Part shown: one piece after another, positions 44,680 to 54,776 of the stretch
Layout of the letters: the number at the start of each line of letters is the position of its first letter
How positions within the stretch are numbered: position 1 is the first letter of the stretch
Assembly (NCBI RefSeq): GCF_030848395.1
Contig: NZ_JAVDBT010000001.1
Location: forward strand, 186,001-250,000
Source of the DNA: Pseudogemmobacter lacusdianii
Lineage (GTDB): Bacteria; Pseudomonadota; Alphaproteobacteria; Rhodobacterales; Rhodobacteraceae
Length of the DNA: 64,000 nucleotides
Direction of reading: 5' to 3'
Program-made: the position numbers and the translations under genes
Notes under the pieces: generated by a model
Databases searched by the model: none
What the model saw: the letters and a program-made list of their open reading frames with translations, nothing else
What the model was told of the DNA's origin: nothing

Positions 44680-44955
44680 TTACTTGTCGATCTCGACCAT
44701 AATGGCGTCGAGCGCTTTGCAGGTGGCGGACAGGTCCGCAGTGCCGCCGTTGGCCTGAGCGTCGGTGGCAAGCTCTTGGACCTTCGGCATCAATTCGGTC
44801 ATTTTGGGAGGGTTGGTCGTGGCCAGCGCAGTGATCTTGGTGGTCAGCTCTTCGGCTTTGCGCGCGGCTTCAGCTTCGGTGCAACTCACTTCCTCTTTAC
44901 AGGCGCTTAGGAAAGAGGCGGCCGCGATCACGGCCAAAACGGGAACGATACGCAA
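44680..44955 (-). CDS. Small lipoprotein with TTG start
   Basis: 91 residues. The frame begins at TTG, with GGAG eight bases upstream; there is no ATG alternative that keeps the signal peptide. The N-terminus LRIVPVLAVIAAASFLSAC (read as M first) has lipobox LSAC. The mature part is short and helical, with two further cysteines (VSCTEAEAARK and SATCKALDAI) that could pair. Function unknown; the size fits small periplasmic lipoproteins. Confidence 0.75.
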   Translation of the reverse strand: MRIVPVLAVIAAASFLSACKEEVSCTEAEAARKAEELTTKITALATTNPPKMTELMPKVQELATDAQANGGTADLSATCKALDAIMVEIDK

Positions 44956-45334
44956 TTTGGATACTCCACTGAAAATGTAAAAGGCGCCGCCGCACCTTGG
45001 CGTAACTACACGTCCTTGTGAGGCACTTGTCTAGCTGCAGAATGACGACATCTTAGGCACCGGCCTCTTTCCGCCCGTTGGGGGGAAATCGGTCGATTTG
45101 CTTAAGCACGGCTCGATTTACGGGGCGGGGATTATGGTGATTGTCTTAACCAGACGGATCACGGCAGGCGCCGGAGACGTCGGATGAGAGGAAGCGCTGA
45201 CCGGCGCGGTCACGACTGTGCCAGTTATCCGCCAGTTCCTTGACCTTTGCGACTGGAACAGCGACTTTCGCGCCCAATCAAGGCCAGAGCTGCAAGTGAT
45301 TTGCAGCGATATGGCCGCCAGTGGATTGAGGTCG
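44956..45334. other. 379-bp gap without a supported gene
   Basis: The divergent region between the leftward lipoprotein gene and lolC. Short frames here have no ribosome site or recognisable product; the rightward frame that runs into lolC from 45218 has a non-hydrophobic N-terminus unlike LolC. AT-richer segments near 45080-45160 may hold promoters, but none is clear. Confidence 0.5.
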
Positions 45335-46624
45335 ATGGCAGGCAGAACCGCACCGTTTTCGCGCTTTGAATGGATGATCGCTTGGCGCTATCTGCGGGCG
45401 CGTAAGGCCGAGGGTGGGGTCTCGGTCATGACCTGGATCTCGGTCATCGGCATCACCTTGTCGGTTTTTGCGCTGGTGGCGGTGATGGCCGTCCGCGCTG
45501 GCTTTCGTGAGGAATTCGTTAACACGCTCTTGGGCGCCAATGGCCATGCGACGGTTTACAATTGGCGGGCCGATGATCAGGGCCGCCGGCTGCGCGGTTT
45601 TGAGGATTGGCAAGTGGCGACCGAGCGGTTGGCGGCTGTGCCCGGTGTCGTGCGGGTGGCACCTTTGGTGCGGGGTCAAGCTATGGTCACAACGGCGGGC
45701 AATGGCTCGTCCGGCGTGCAAGTCTATGGGATGTCGGTAAAAGATATTGAAGCGATCCCATCTCTAACCACGGGCGGCGACGATTTCGGCGAAATCACCC
45801 GGCTCTCCGAAGGGATCGCATTGGGCTCAGGCATCGCGCGTGACTTGGGCTTGCAGGTGGGCGACCGGCTGCGGCTGATTTCGCCCGATGGTCCCAAAAC
45901 GGCCATGGGCGGATCTTCACTGCGGGTGATGTCCTATGAGTTGGTCTACGTTTTCACCTCGGGTAGCCCCGAGATTGACCGCACCCGCGCCTATCTGCCG
46001 ATGGAGGAGGCGCAGAGTTTCTTCAATGCCGAAGGCATCGCCGATGAGTTTGAGGTGATGGTGCAAAGCCCTGAAGCGATTGACAGCTATGTGCCGCAAT
46101 TGCAGGAGGCGGCTGGGCAAAATGGCATGGTCTGGACCTGGCAGCAAAGCGCTGGGAACTACCTGCGGGCGCTGACAGTGGAGGACAATATGATGTTCAT
46201 CCTCATGTCGATTTTGGTGCTGATCGCCTCGCTCAATATCATCTCGGGCCTTGTGATGTTGGTAAAGAACAAGGGCCGCGACATTGGTATTTTGCGCACG
46301 ATGGGGCTGACCGAGGGCAGCGTTCTGAGAATCTTCTTCCTTTGCGGGGCGTTGACGGGCGTTGTTGGCACGATTTCTGGCGTGATCTTGGGCAGCCTCT
46401 TTGCCTATTACTTCACGCCGATATTCGATTTCATCAATATGGTTGCAGGCGGCGGGCTTTGGGATTCTTCGGTTCGGCCGATCTACCAGCTCTCGGCGAA
46501 GCTGCAATTGACCGATGTCATCACCGCGACTTTGCTCTCATTGGTGCTGTCGTTTGTGGTGACGATCTTCCCGGCCCGGCGTGCGGCACGGATGAACCCG
46601 GTGGAGGCGCTGCGCTATGAGTGA
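45335..46624 (+). CDS. lolC: Lipoprotein-releasing system permease (LolC/LolE family)
   Basis: 429 residues beginning MAGRTAPFSRFEWMIAWRYL, with GAGG upstream. The layout is one N-terminal membrane helix (VMTWISVIGITLSVFALVAV), a large periplasmic domain, then three C-terminal helices of the FtsX type (FILMSILVLIASLNIISGLV onward). It extracts mature lipoproteins from the inner membrane and hands them to LolA. Only one LolC/E-type gene lies here, so it probably works as a homodimer or LolF-like form. It overlaps lolD by 8 bp. Confidence 0.93.
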   Translation: MAGRTAPFSRFEWMIAWRYLRARKAEGGVSVMTWISVIGITLSVFALVAVMAVRAGFREEFVNTLLGANGHATVYNWRADDQGRRLRGFEDWQVATERLAAVPGVVRVAPLVRGQAMVTTAGNGSSGVQVYGMSVKDIEAIPSLTTGGDDFGEITRLSEGIALGSGIARDLGLQVGDRLRLISPDGPKTAMGGSSLRVMSYELVYVFTSGSPEIDRTRAYLPMEEAQSFFNAEGIADEFEVMVQSPEAIDSYVPQLQEAAGQNGMVWTWQQSAGNYLRALTVEDNMMFILMSILVLIASLNIISGLVMLVKNKGRDIGILRTMGLTEGSVLRIFFLCGALTGVVGTISGVILGSLFAYYFTPIFDFINMVAGGGLWDSSVRPIYQLSAKLQLTDVITATLLSLVLSFVVTIFPARRAARMNPVEALRYE

Positions 46625-47291
46625 TGCTTTGGTGCTTGAGGGCCTTGAGAAGGGCTATAATCACGGCCGGCCGTCGCAGGTGCAGGTGCTGCGAGGGGCT
46701 TCGCTGTCGGTGGCGGCGGGCGAGGTTGTGGCTCTGGTGGCGCCCTCGGGGGCGGGCAAGTCGACCTTGCTGCATATCGCGGGGCTGCTCGATACCCCGG
46801 ATGCGGGGCAGGTTATGCTGGGCGGCCGGGCGATGACCGGCCTTGGCGACCGCGCGATGACCGAGGCGCGGCGCGGTGAGGTGGGGTTCATTTACCAATT
46901 CCATCACCTGCTGCCGGAATTTACCGCTTTGGAGAATGTGGTGATCCCGCAGCTTGCGAATGGGGTTGATAAGGCGGCGGCTGAAGCCCGCGCGATGAGC
47001 CTGCTGGACCGTGTGGGCGTGGCGGGTCGTGCACAGCACCGCCCAGCAGCGATGTCGGGCGGCGAGCAGCAGCGCGTTGCCTTCTGCCGCGCTTTGGCCA
47101 ATGAGCCGCGGCTCTTGCTGGCTGATGAGCCGACCGGAAACTTGGACCCCGGCACCTCGGATCAGGTCTTTGGTGCGTTGATGGAGCTGGTCCGCGCCAC
47201 CGGCATGGGCGCGCTGATCGCCACCCATAATATGGAGCTTGCTGCCCGGATGGACCGGGTGGTGCGGCTTGAGGCCGGCCGGGTGGTGTGA
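46617..47291 (+). CDS. lolD: Lipoprotein-releasing system ATPase LolD
   Basis: 224 residues. Walker A APSGAGKST near 42-50, the Q-loop FIYQFHHLLPEF, the ABC signature MSGGEQQRVAFCRAL and Walker B LLLADEPTGNLD are all present. FIYQFHHLLPEFTALENV is characteristic of LolD. It supplies ATP energy for lipoprotein extraction with LolC and is co-translated with it. Confidence 0.95.
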   Translation: MSDALVLEGLEKGYNHGRPSQVQVLRGASLSVAAGEVVALVAPSGAGKSTLLHIAGLLDTPDAGQVMLGGRAMTGLGDRAMTEARRGEVGFIYQFHHLLPEFTALENVVIPQLANGVDKAAAEARAMSLLDRVGVAGRAQHRPAAMSGGEQQRVAFCRALANEPRLLLADEPTGNLDPGTSDQVFGALMELVRATGMGALIATHNMELAARMDRVVRLEAGRVV

Positions 47292-47342
47292 TCCCCCGTA
47301 GAGCGGTTCGCGGGGTTTATGCTTTGCGAGCCGCTAAAAAGT

Positions 47343-47356
47343 TTGATCCCTGTCAA
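47343..47356. promoter_or_regulatory. FNR/FnrL-type box upstream of the cytochrome c gene
   Basis: TTGAT-CCCT-GTCAA matches the FNR-family consensus with one change in the second half (GTCAA for ATCAA), a variant seen in many FnrL/Dnr sites. Its centre lies about 58 bp before the cytochrome c start, nearly the same distance as the perfect box upstream of the DUF465 gene. Confidence 0.65.
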
Positions 47357-47407
47357 TGTGTGGCCCGTTCGGCCGTGAGAAACTGCGGTTTTACGAAAGG
47401 TTCCGCC

Positions 47408-47812
47408 ATGCGTGCTGCACTGAAACTCCCTGCTGCTTTGGCGGCCTGCCTTGCCCTTTCCGCTTGCGTTGAGGAGGCGCAGCCCAGCGGGGCCGAAGAT
47501 TTCGCAAGCTATTGCGCCAGCTGCCACGGTGTGGGCGGCAAGGGCGATGGCGAGCTGGCCTCGGCTTTAGAAAAGCGCCCGGCCGATCTGACCACGCTGA
47601 CCCAGCGCAATAAGGGCGAGTTTCCCCGGCTGCGCATGATGGCGAAGATCTGGGGCTATACCGGCACCCATGACGGGGGGGCGGTGATGCCGAATTTCGG
47701 GCCTTTGCTCGAAAGCCGGATGGTGCCCTATGATGCAGGCGACGGTATCCAAAGCCCAACGCCGGAGCGTCTGGTGCAACTCGCTGAATATGTGGAGGGG
47801 TTGCAGCTTTAG
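47408..47812 (+). CDS. Lipoprotein c-type cytochrome
   Basis: 134 residues from MRAALKLPAAL, with AAAGG upstream. The signal ends in lipobox LSAC, so it is a membrane-anchored periplasmic lipoprotein. One haem-binding motif CASCH is present, and the distal methionine is probably in GGAVMPNFGP. A small electron-transfer protein; partner unknown. The FNR-type box upstream suggests a role at low oxygen. A hairpin with five G-C pairs follows the stop. Confidence 0.88.
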   Translation: MRAALKLPAALAACLALSACVEEAQPSGAEDFASYCASCHGVGGKGDGELASALEKRPADLTTLTQRNKGEFPRLRMMAKIWGYTGTHDGGAVMPNFGPLLESRMVPYDAGDGIQSPTPERLVQLAEYVEGLQL

Positions 47813-47823
47813 GCTGGCCAAGG

Positions 47824-47844
47824 GTGGGGGTTTTGCACCCCCAC
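47824..47844. terminator. Hairpin after the cytochrome c gene
   Basis: GTGGGGG (47824-47830) and CCCCCAC (47838-47844) form a 7-bp stem around TTTTGCA. AGTATTTTAG follows at 47855. It separates the cytochrome gene from the convergent membrane protein gene. Confidence 0.6.
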
Positions 47845-47876
47845 ACCCCCGCAGAGTATTTTAGTCAAGGTGAGGG

Positions 47877-48543
47877 TTAGAAGGGTTTTATTGTGGGAAC
47901 ATTGACGCGGCGACTCTCGCCATCTTCGTCCGTGAATGACACCGCTGCGGTAAATGCATTTCTGCTATTAAACGGTAGGCTGAGCACGTGTTTTTGCGAT
48001 ATCCAGCCGCGGCCAGCGTATGCGGTTTTGCCCGAACTTAGGGCGTTGCCATCACTAAGTAGAGTATAAGTTAGATTATGTGCTTCGCCGCCGCCGTTCG
48101 TCACGGTGAATTCATAATTGCCGTGGCTGAGCGACGATGCGCCAACTTGTGTTAATGTTGCCGAGAACACCGGTTCGCGGCGCTTTTTTCGCTCGGCGTG
48201 TTCCGTCTCATTGATCGCGCGTTCATAGTCCAACTGCTCTCTAGAGACTTGTGCCAGCGCACGATGCTGCTCGGCCGAGTTGGCCAATTCCCTTGCCTGA
48301 ATCTCAAGCGTGGCCACGCTGTTACGAAGCTCTGCCCCCTGTTGTATGAAGCCGAGTACCACCCAGAAAATGGCCATCGGCCCGAAGGCGCCTGCAAGAA
48401 AGTCGCCTAGCTCATTCAGGGGCATCGCTTGGAGAGCGTTCAGACGCTCTGGCTTATAGAGCCCCGTGAACGCGATTAGTGCAGTGATGTAAGCTGCCGA
48501 TAAGATTGCACCGAAGCCGAAGAGCCAGTGCTTCTTGGCAGCT

Positions 48544-48551
<8 letters not shown>
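47877..48551 (-). CDS. Two-helix membrane protein of unknown function overlapping parE
   Basis: 224 residues starting MFKAAKKHWLFGFGAIL; the ATG lies inside the last codons of parE (8-bp overlap). It has two membrane helices (about residues 9-30 and 54-76), a coiled-coil stretch (SVATLEIQARELANSAEQHR onward to ERKKRR) and a C-terminal beta-rich domain. Base composition and codon use are visibly more AT-rich than in neighbouring genes, which suggests acquisition by transfer. No family recognised. Confidence 0.7.
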
Positions 48552-50505
<1,954 letters not shown>

Positions 50506-50637
50506 GGTCTGCTCTTTCATTGGGCGCTGGCATTAGACCACTCCCAAGGGGGCAAACGCAAGATCTGGTGAGACGCTTGGACGGCGGGTCAGGGCAGGGA
50601 GGGGGCGCTGCCCCCTCGCCCTTGCGGGCTCACCCCC

Positions 50638-50694
50638 GGGATATTTAGGTTCTGAAAGAGGGGGAGAGGTCTCTTTCAGAACCTTAAATATCCC
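50638..50694. terminator. Long near-perfect inverted repeat
   Basis: Bases 50638-50660 pair with 50671-50694 over 23 bp with one bulged T, around a 10-base loop. The arms contain GGGATATTTAGG and CCTTAAATATCCC. It lies between the flavin oxidoreductase stop and the parE start, both leftward, and probably ends the former's transcript. The GGGATATTTA core recurs near 16855. Confidence 0.75.
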
Positions 50695-50742
50695 CGCCGG
50701 AGGCTCCCGCAGCCTGCCAAGAGCGGGCGGCGGGAGTGGGTT

Positions 50743-51762
50743 TTAACGCCAGCCAAGCGCCGGGGCGACGTGTTTCAGGATGCTTTCGATCACATGGGCG
50801 TTGTAATCGACGCCCAGCGTATTGGGCACGGTCAGAAGCAGCGTATCGGCCTCGGCGATGCCCTCATCCTCGCGCAGCATCTGGATCAACTGGTCCGGCT
50901 CACCCACATAGGAGCGACCAAAGACCGCACGCATATTGTCGATCTCGCCGATCTGATCCTGCTCGGGGCGGCCCGAGCCGAAATACATCCGGTCCGTGTC
51001 GTTCATCAGCGGGAAGATCGAGCGGCTGACGGAGGCGCGGGGCGTGCCTTCATGGCCTGCCTCTTTCCAGGCTGCACGGAACTTGCGGATCTGCTTGGCT
51101 TGCTGCGCGCCCAAAGGCCCGCCGCCTTCGTCCTTTTTCAAGGTCGAGCTTTGCAGATGAACGCCCAGCATGCCCGCCCATTCGGCGGTGGCGTCGGAGG
51201 CCGCGCCCCACCAGATCCGCTCGCGCAGGCCCTTGGAGAAGGGCTCGAGCCGCAGAAGGCCCGGCGGGTTGGGGAACATCGGGCGTGGGTTGGGCTTGGC
51301 AAAGCCTTTGCCGTCCAGAAGGCCAAGGAAGGTCATCGCATGTTCGCGCGCCATATCTTGATCCGTCTCACCCTCTGCCGGGGCATAGCCGAAATGGCGC
51401 CAGCCATCGATCACCTGTTCAGGCGAGCCGCGCGAGATGCCCAGTTGCAGCCGCCCACCCGAGATCAGGTCAGCCGCGCCTGCATCTTCAAACATGTAAT
51501 GCGGGTTCTCATAGCGCATATCGATGACGCCGGTGCCGATCTCGATCCGTTTGGTTCGCGCGCCGATTGCCGCCAAAAGCGGGAAGGGCGAGGCGAGTTG
51601 GCGGGCGAAGTGATGCACGCGGAAATAGGCACCATCAGCGCCGAGTTCCTCGGCGGCCTCGGCCAGTTCGATCGATTGCAAAAGCACATCCGAAGCCGAG
51701 CGCACGGCCGAGCCTTGTTGCTCGGACCAATGGCCGAAGGAGAGAAAACCGATTTTCTTCAT
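50743..51762 (-). CDS. LLM-class (luciferase-like) flavin-dependent oxidoreductase
   Basis: 339 residues with the bacterial-luciferase TIM barrel: MKKIGFLSFGHWSE start, GADGAYFRVHHF (strand with the HHF motif), TKRIEIGTGVIDMRYENP and GRLQLGISRGSPEQ. Such enzymes use FMNH2 or F420 to oxidise small organic compounds; the substrate is unknown. It appears to be a single-gene unit ended by the long inverted repeat downstream. Confidence 0.87.
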   Translation of the reverse strand: MKKIGFLSFGHWSEQQGSAVRSASDVLLQSIELAEAAEELGADGAYFRVHHFARQLASPFPLLAAIGARTKRIEIGTGVIDMRYENPHYMFEDAGAADLISGGRLQLGISRGSPEQVIDGWRHFGYAPAEGETDQDMAREHAMTFLGLLDGKGFAKPNPRPMFPNPPGLLRLEPFSKGLRERIWWGAASDATAEWAGMLGVHLQSSTLKKDEGGGPLGAQQAKQIRKFRAAWKEAGHEGTPRASVSRSIFPLMNDTDRMYFGSGRPEQDQIGEIDNMRAVFGRSYVGEPDQLIQMLREDEGIAEADTLLLTVPNTLGVDYNAHVIESILKHVAPALGWR

Positions 51763-51895
51763 GGCGGGGCCCTTCCCGTTGCGTTCACTGTTGCCCCGTT
51801 AGGTAGGGTGCCCGGGGCGGCGAGGGAAGGGCGCTGGCCCCGCTTCAGCGCACAGTCAATGTGCCGTTGGGGCAACGGCTGGTGCGCTGCGCTGC

Positions 51896-52555
51896 TTATT
51901 CCGGTTCTGCCAGCCGCGCCGCCCACATAGCTTGGAAGGCGGGGCGGGCTTGGCAGCGTTGAAGCCAGGCATTGGTGGCGGGGAATTCGGCCATCAAAGG
52001 CGCGTGGCCTTGGGCGTAGCGAAGGCATTCGGCGGTGTTGATATCGGCTACGGTGAAGCGGTCGCCCACCAGCCAATCCTTTGCGGCCAGATGCTGCTCA
52101 AGTCGACGCAGCGGGCGGCGCAATTTCTCGGCCGCGACGGCAAGGGCGGCCTGACTTTCAGGCAGGCTCGTGGCGCCTGATTGCAGCGTGGCAAGGATCT
52201 CCAGCGCTGGGGTTTCGATCCCTGTGGCAGCGAAAAGCGACCACTGTTCCATCAGCGCTTGCTCAGGCTCATCTTGCGGTCCGAGTGCGCCGCCGAAGCG
52301 GCGGGCGATATGGGCGGTGATTGCCAGCGATTCGGTCAAAAGCAGATCGCCATCGGTCAGCGCGGGGATTTGCCCCATTGGATTGACCACCAAAAACGCC
52401 GCAGATCCGGTGTGCAGGGTGGTTTCGCGGGCCTGCGGATCCGCCAATCGGTAGGTTTGGATCACCGGCACATGGGTGAAAGGCGCGCCACATTCGGCCA
52501 GAAGCCACAAGGGACGGGATGCGCGGGACCGATAGACGCCATAGAGGGTAAGCAT
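51896..52555 (-). CDS. Glutathione S-transferase family protein
   Basis: 219 residues. The N-terminal thioredoxin-like domain has YGVYRSRASRPLWLLAE, where Ser or Arg near residue 9 is the candidate glutathione-activating residue, and the cis-proline loop NPMGQIPALTDGDLLLTES. The C-terminal helical domain has LAAKDWLVGDRFTVADINTAECL, the family's folding motif. It probably conjugates or reduces glutathione-linked substrates. Divergent from the HTH-hydrolase gene. Confidence 0.88.
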   Translation of the reverse strand: MLTLYGVYRSRASRPLWLLAECGAPFTHVPVIQTYRLADPQARETTLHTGSAAFLVVNPMGQIPALTDGDLLLTESLAITAHIARRFGGALGPQDEPEQALMEQWSLFAATGIETPALEILATLQSGATSLPESQAALAVAAEKLRRPLRRLEQHLAAKDWLVGDRFTVADINTAECLRYAQGHAPLMAEFPATNAWLQRCQARPAFQAMWAARLAEPE

Positions 52556-52681
52556 GAGCTCTTGCCTGTCCTGAAGCCTGTGTCAGGCCAAAGGTGTCGC
52601 GCAAGTTTAGCTCAAGGTCCATTGTAAAATGTGGAATTCCCCCCCTTGCTCATGGACCCGCCTCGGGGGCTAAATTGGCAG

Positions 52682-54430
52682 ATGGCCCAGTCACCCCCGC
52701 TGCCTTCCTCAGCAGACCAGGCCGATCGCGACCTAAGGGCAGCGATCGTTGAGCGGCTTTATGATGTCGCCGTGGACCCCATCAAGCTTGAGGATTTGTT
52801 GCAGGTCTGGGAGGAGCAGGTCGCACCGCTGCGTCGTGACCTTGGTCGCGCTTTGGATAACCCCGAGCTGGATGCCCATTTGCACCGCGCGACGGTGTTT
52901 CTAGACCGCTACGATGCCGCCACCGATGCGCAGGACCGCTCGGTCTTGGCTGACATCCCGCGCTCGGCGGCATTTCTATCCGATGGCAGCGCGAAGATCA
53001 CCGATTGCAACCGGCCGGGGGCTGTGGCCTTTGGTATCAGCAAGGGCGGGCCCTTTGTCGATCTGCCGTTCGAGCCGGAAGACCGCGCCTTGCTGCAAGG
53101 GGTGATCCGCAAAGTGGCCGGGGGGCGGGCCGAGCAAAGGGTGACATTGCGCATCCGCTCCTCCATCACCGGCAGCCCGGTGATTTTACGGGTGAGCCCC
53201 GTCGTCAGCAAAGCGCAGTCTTTGGCCTTGGTCGTCTCGACCGAGCTTGTCTGGCCCTTGGGGTTTGAGCTCATCGTGCAAGAGGCCTTTGGCCTTACCC
53301 CCGCCGAGGTAGAAATTGTGCGCGGCATCACCTTGGGCCTTCCGATCAAGGATATCGCCGAGGCGCGCGGCCGCTCGGCCGAGACGGTGCGCACGCAGGT
53401 CCGCTCTATCCTGCAAAAGACCGAGACCCATAGCCAGAGTGAGCTGGTTCGGGTGGTCCTAGGGTTGATGGATGTGGCGGCGATGCCCAGCGAGGCGCCC
53501 TCCCGCTCGGTCCCGCGCGGCGGGGCGCTGGAGCCGCGCGATGTGCGGGAATTGTGGTTGGCGGATGGGCGGCGGCTCACTTGGATCGAATTTGGCGATC
53601 CGAAAGGCCAGCCGATTCTTTTCATGCATATGGATTATGGCCTGATCCGCTGGCCCGCCTCGGCCGAGCGGCATGCCAGGGCACGCAAGCTGCGGGTGAT
53701 TGTGCCGGTCCGGGCGGGCTATGGGCTGACCGATTTGCATTTGCGAGCCGCCGATCATTTGGGCGCGGTGAGCCAAGATTATATCGCGGTGCTGGATCAT
53801 CTTGCGGTGCAGGGCGCGATTGCTTTGCCGATGGGGGCGGATCTGCGCTTTGCAATGAACCTTAGCCTGCGACGGCCCGATCTGATTTCGGGCATCGTGG
53901 GGGCGGCCTGCCAATTGCCACTGCGCCATGCCGCGCAATATGAGCGGATGGACAAATGGCAGCGTTTCATTTTGTCAAATGCCCGTTACGCGCCCAAAGT
54001 CTTGCCCTTCTTGGTGCAGGCTGGCTTTAGCCTCGCGCGGCGTTTGGGCAAGGACGTTTTCTTTGCGCAAGTGAACGGCAATAGCCGCGCTGATATTGAA
54101 ACCTTTGACCGTCCCGAAGTGCGCGAGGCCATCCTGATCGGATCGGATGTGTGCCTGTCGCGCGAACGCTCGGCGCATGAGGCTTTTGCGCGCGAGTGCA
54201 TCGGGTCCGAGAAGGATTGGTCTGACGTTGTGCGCCGCTGCATCGTACCGGTGGTGCTGTTGCTGGGCGATCAGGATCCCCAAACCCCGATGGAGACGAT
54301 GCGCGAGCTGGCGATGGACTACCCGCAGCTCACCATGCGGTTTCTGCCTGAAACGGGGCAGTTGCTCTTCTTCAAGGAATGGCCGCTGGTCTTGGAAGAG
54401 GTCGAGCTGATGATCGCGCGACTGCCTTGA
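52682..54430 (+). CDS. LuxR-type HTH fused to an alpha/beta-hydrolase domain with a degraded catalytic triad
   Basis: 582 residues from MAQSPPLPSS; GTG (52631) and ATG (52652) starts are possible. Residues 1-200 look like a sensor region (KITDCNRPGAVAFGISKGGP recalls a PAS fold). A LuxR/GerE helix-turn-helix spans about 204-262 (LTPAEVEIVRGITLGLPIKD). Residues 285-582 are an alpha/beta hydrolase, but the elbow reads MGADLRF (Asp387 in the nucleophile place), an acid-like Asp532 remains, and the usual His is Gln560 (LPETGQLLFF). It is therefore more likely a ligand-sensing regulator than a Ser hydrolase. Monocistronic. Confidence 0.82.
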   Translation: MAQSPPLPSSADQADRDLRAAIVERLYDVAVDPIKLEDLLQVWEEQVAPLRRDLGRALDNPELDAHLHRATVFLDRYDAATDAQDRSVLADIPRSAAFLSDGSAKITDCNRPGAVAFGISKGGPFVDLPFEPEDRALLQGVIRKVAGGRAEQRVTLRIRSSITGSPVILRVSPVVSKAQSLALVVSTELVWPLGFELIVQEAFGLTPAEVEIVRGITLGLPIKDIAEARGRSAETVRTQVRSILQKTETHSQSELVRVVLGLMDVAAMPSEAPSRSVPRGGALEPRDVRELWLADGRRLTWIEFGDPKGQPILFMHMDYGLIRWPASAERHARARKLRVIVPVRAGYGLTDLHLRAADHLGAVSQDYIAVLDHLAVQGAIALPMGADLRFAMNLSLRRPDLISGIVGAACQLPLRHAAQYERMDKWQRFILSNARYAPKVLPFLVQAGFSLARRLGKDVFFAQVNGNSRADIETFDRPEVREAILIGSDVCLSRERSAHEAFARECIGSEKDWSDVVRRCIVPVVLLLGDQDPQTPMETMRELAMDYPQLTMRFLPETGQLLFFKEWPLVLEEVELMIARLP

Positions 54431-54776
54431 AAGGGCTAAGGGTAGGAAAACCTGACCTAGGGTCACTTTATTTTCGGATCTACCGCAAATGAGGTATGCG
54501 GCCGGATCTGTGATGTGGCTATCTCGGATCAGTCGCGGGCAATTTGCGATACCAACTTTATCTCAGTTCCTTTTTTAATGATCAATGGGGTGGCCGTCGT
54601 CAGGATGGTCACCCCGATTTCATTTGCCTGTCTTTGGTTTCGCATTGGTCGCAGTCGGAAGGATGCGCCTTGCGCGCTGGTAAAGCCGAGGTAAGGCTGC
54701 AAAGGGTAAATTATACGCCGCGATGCAGCGAATTTCTTTACTTGCTTCAACGATATAGCCCAGTCATACCTCTGCT
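54431..54776. other. 346-bp gap without a supported gene
   Basis: Less GC-rich than its surroundings. A 9-bp stem with one G-T pair joins 54587-54595 and 54607-54615. A leftward 73-codon frame (54529-54750) has no recognisable protein, and its rightward counterpart runs into the MATE gene. A T6 run at 54571-54576 is the only other notable signal. The promoter of the MATE gene is expected here but was not fixed. Confidence 0.5.

Noticed and set aside
54529-54750. Leftward 73-codon frame in the gap before the MATE gene
   Set aside because: No family resemblance, no clear ribosome site, and a predicted stem runs through it. Kept only as gap description.
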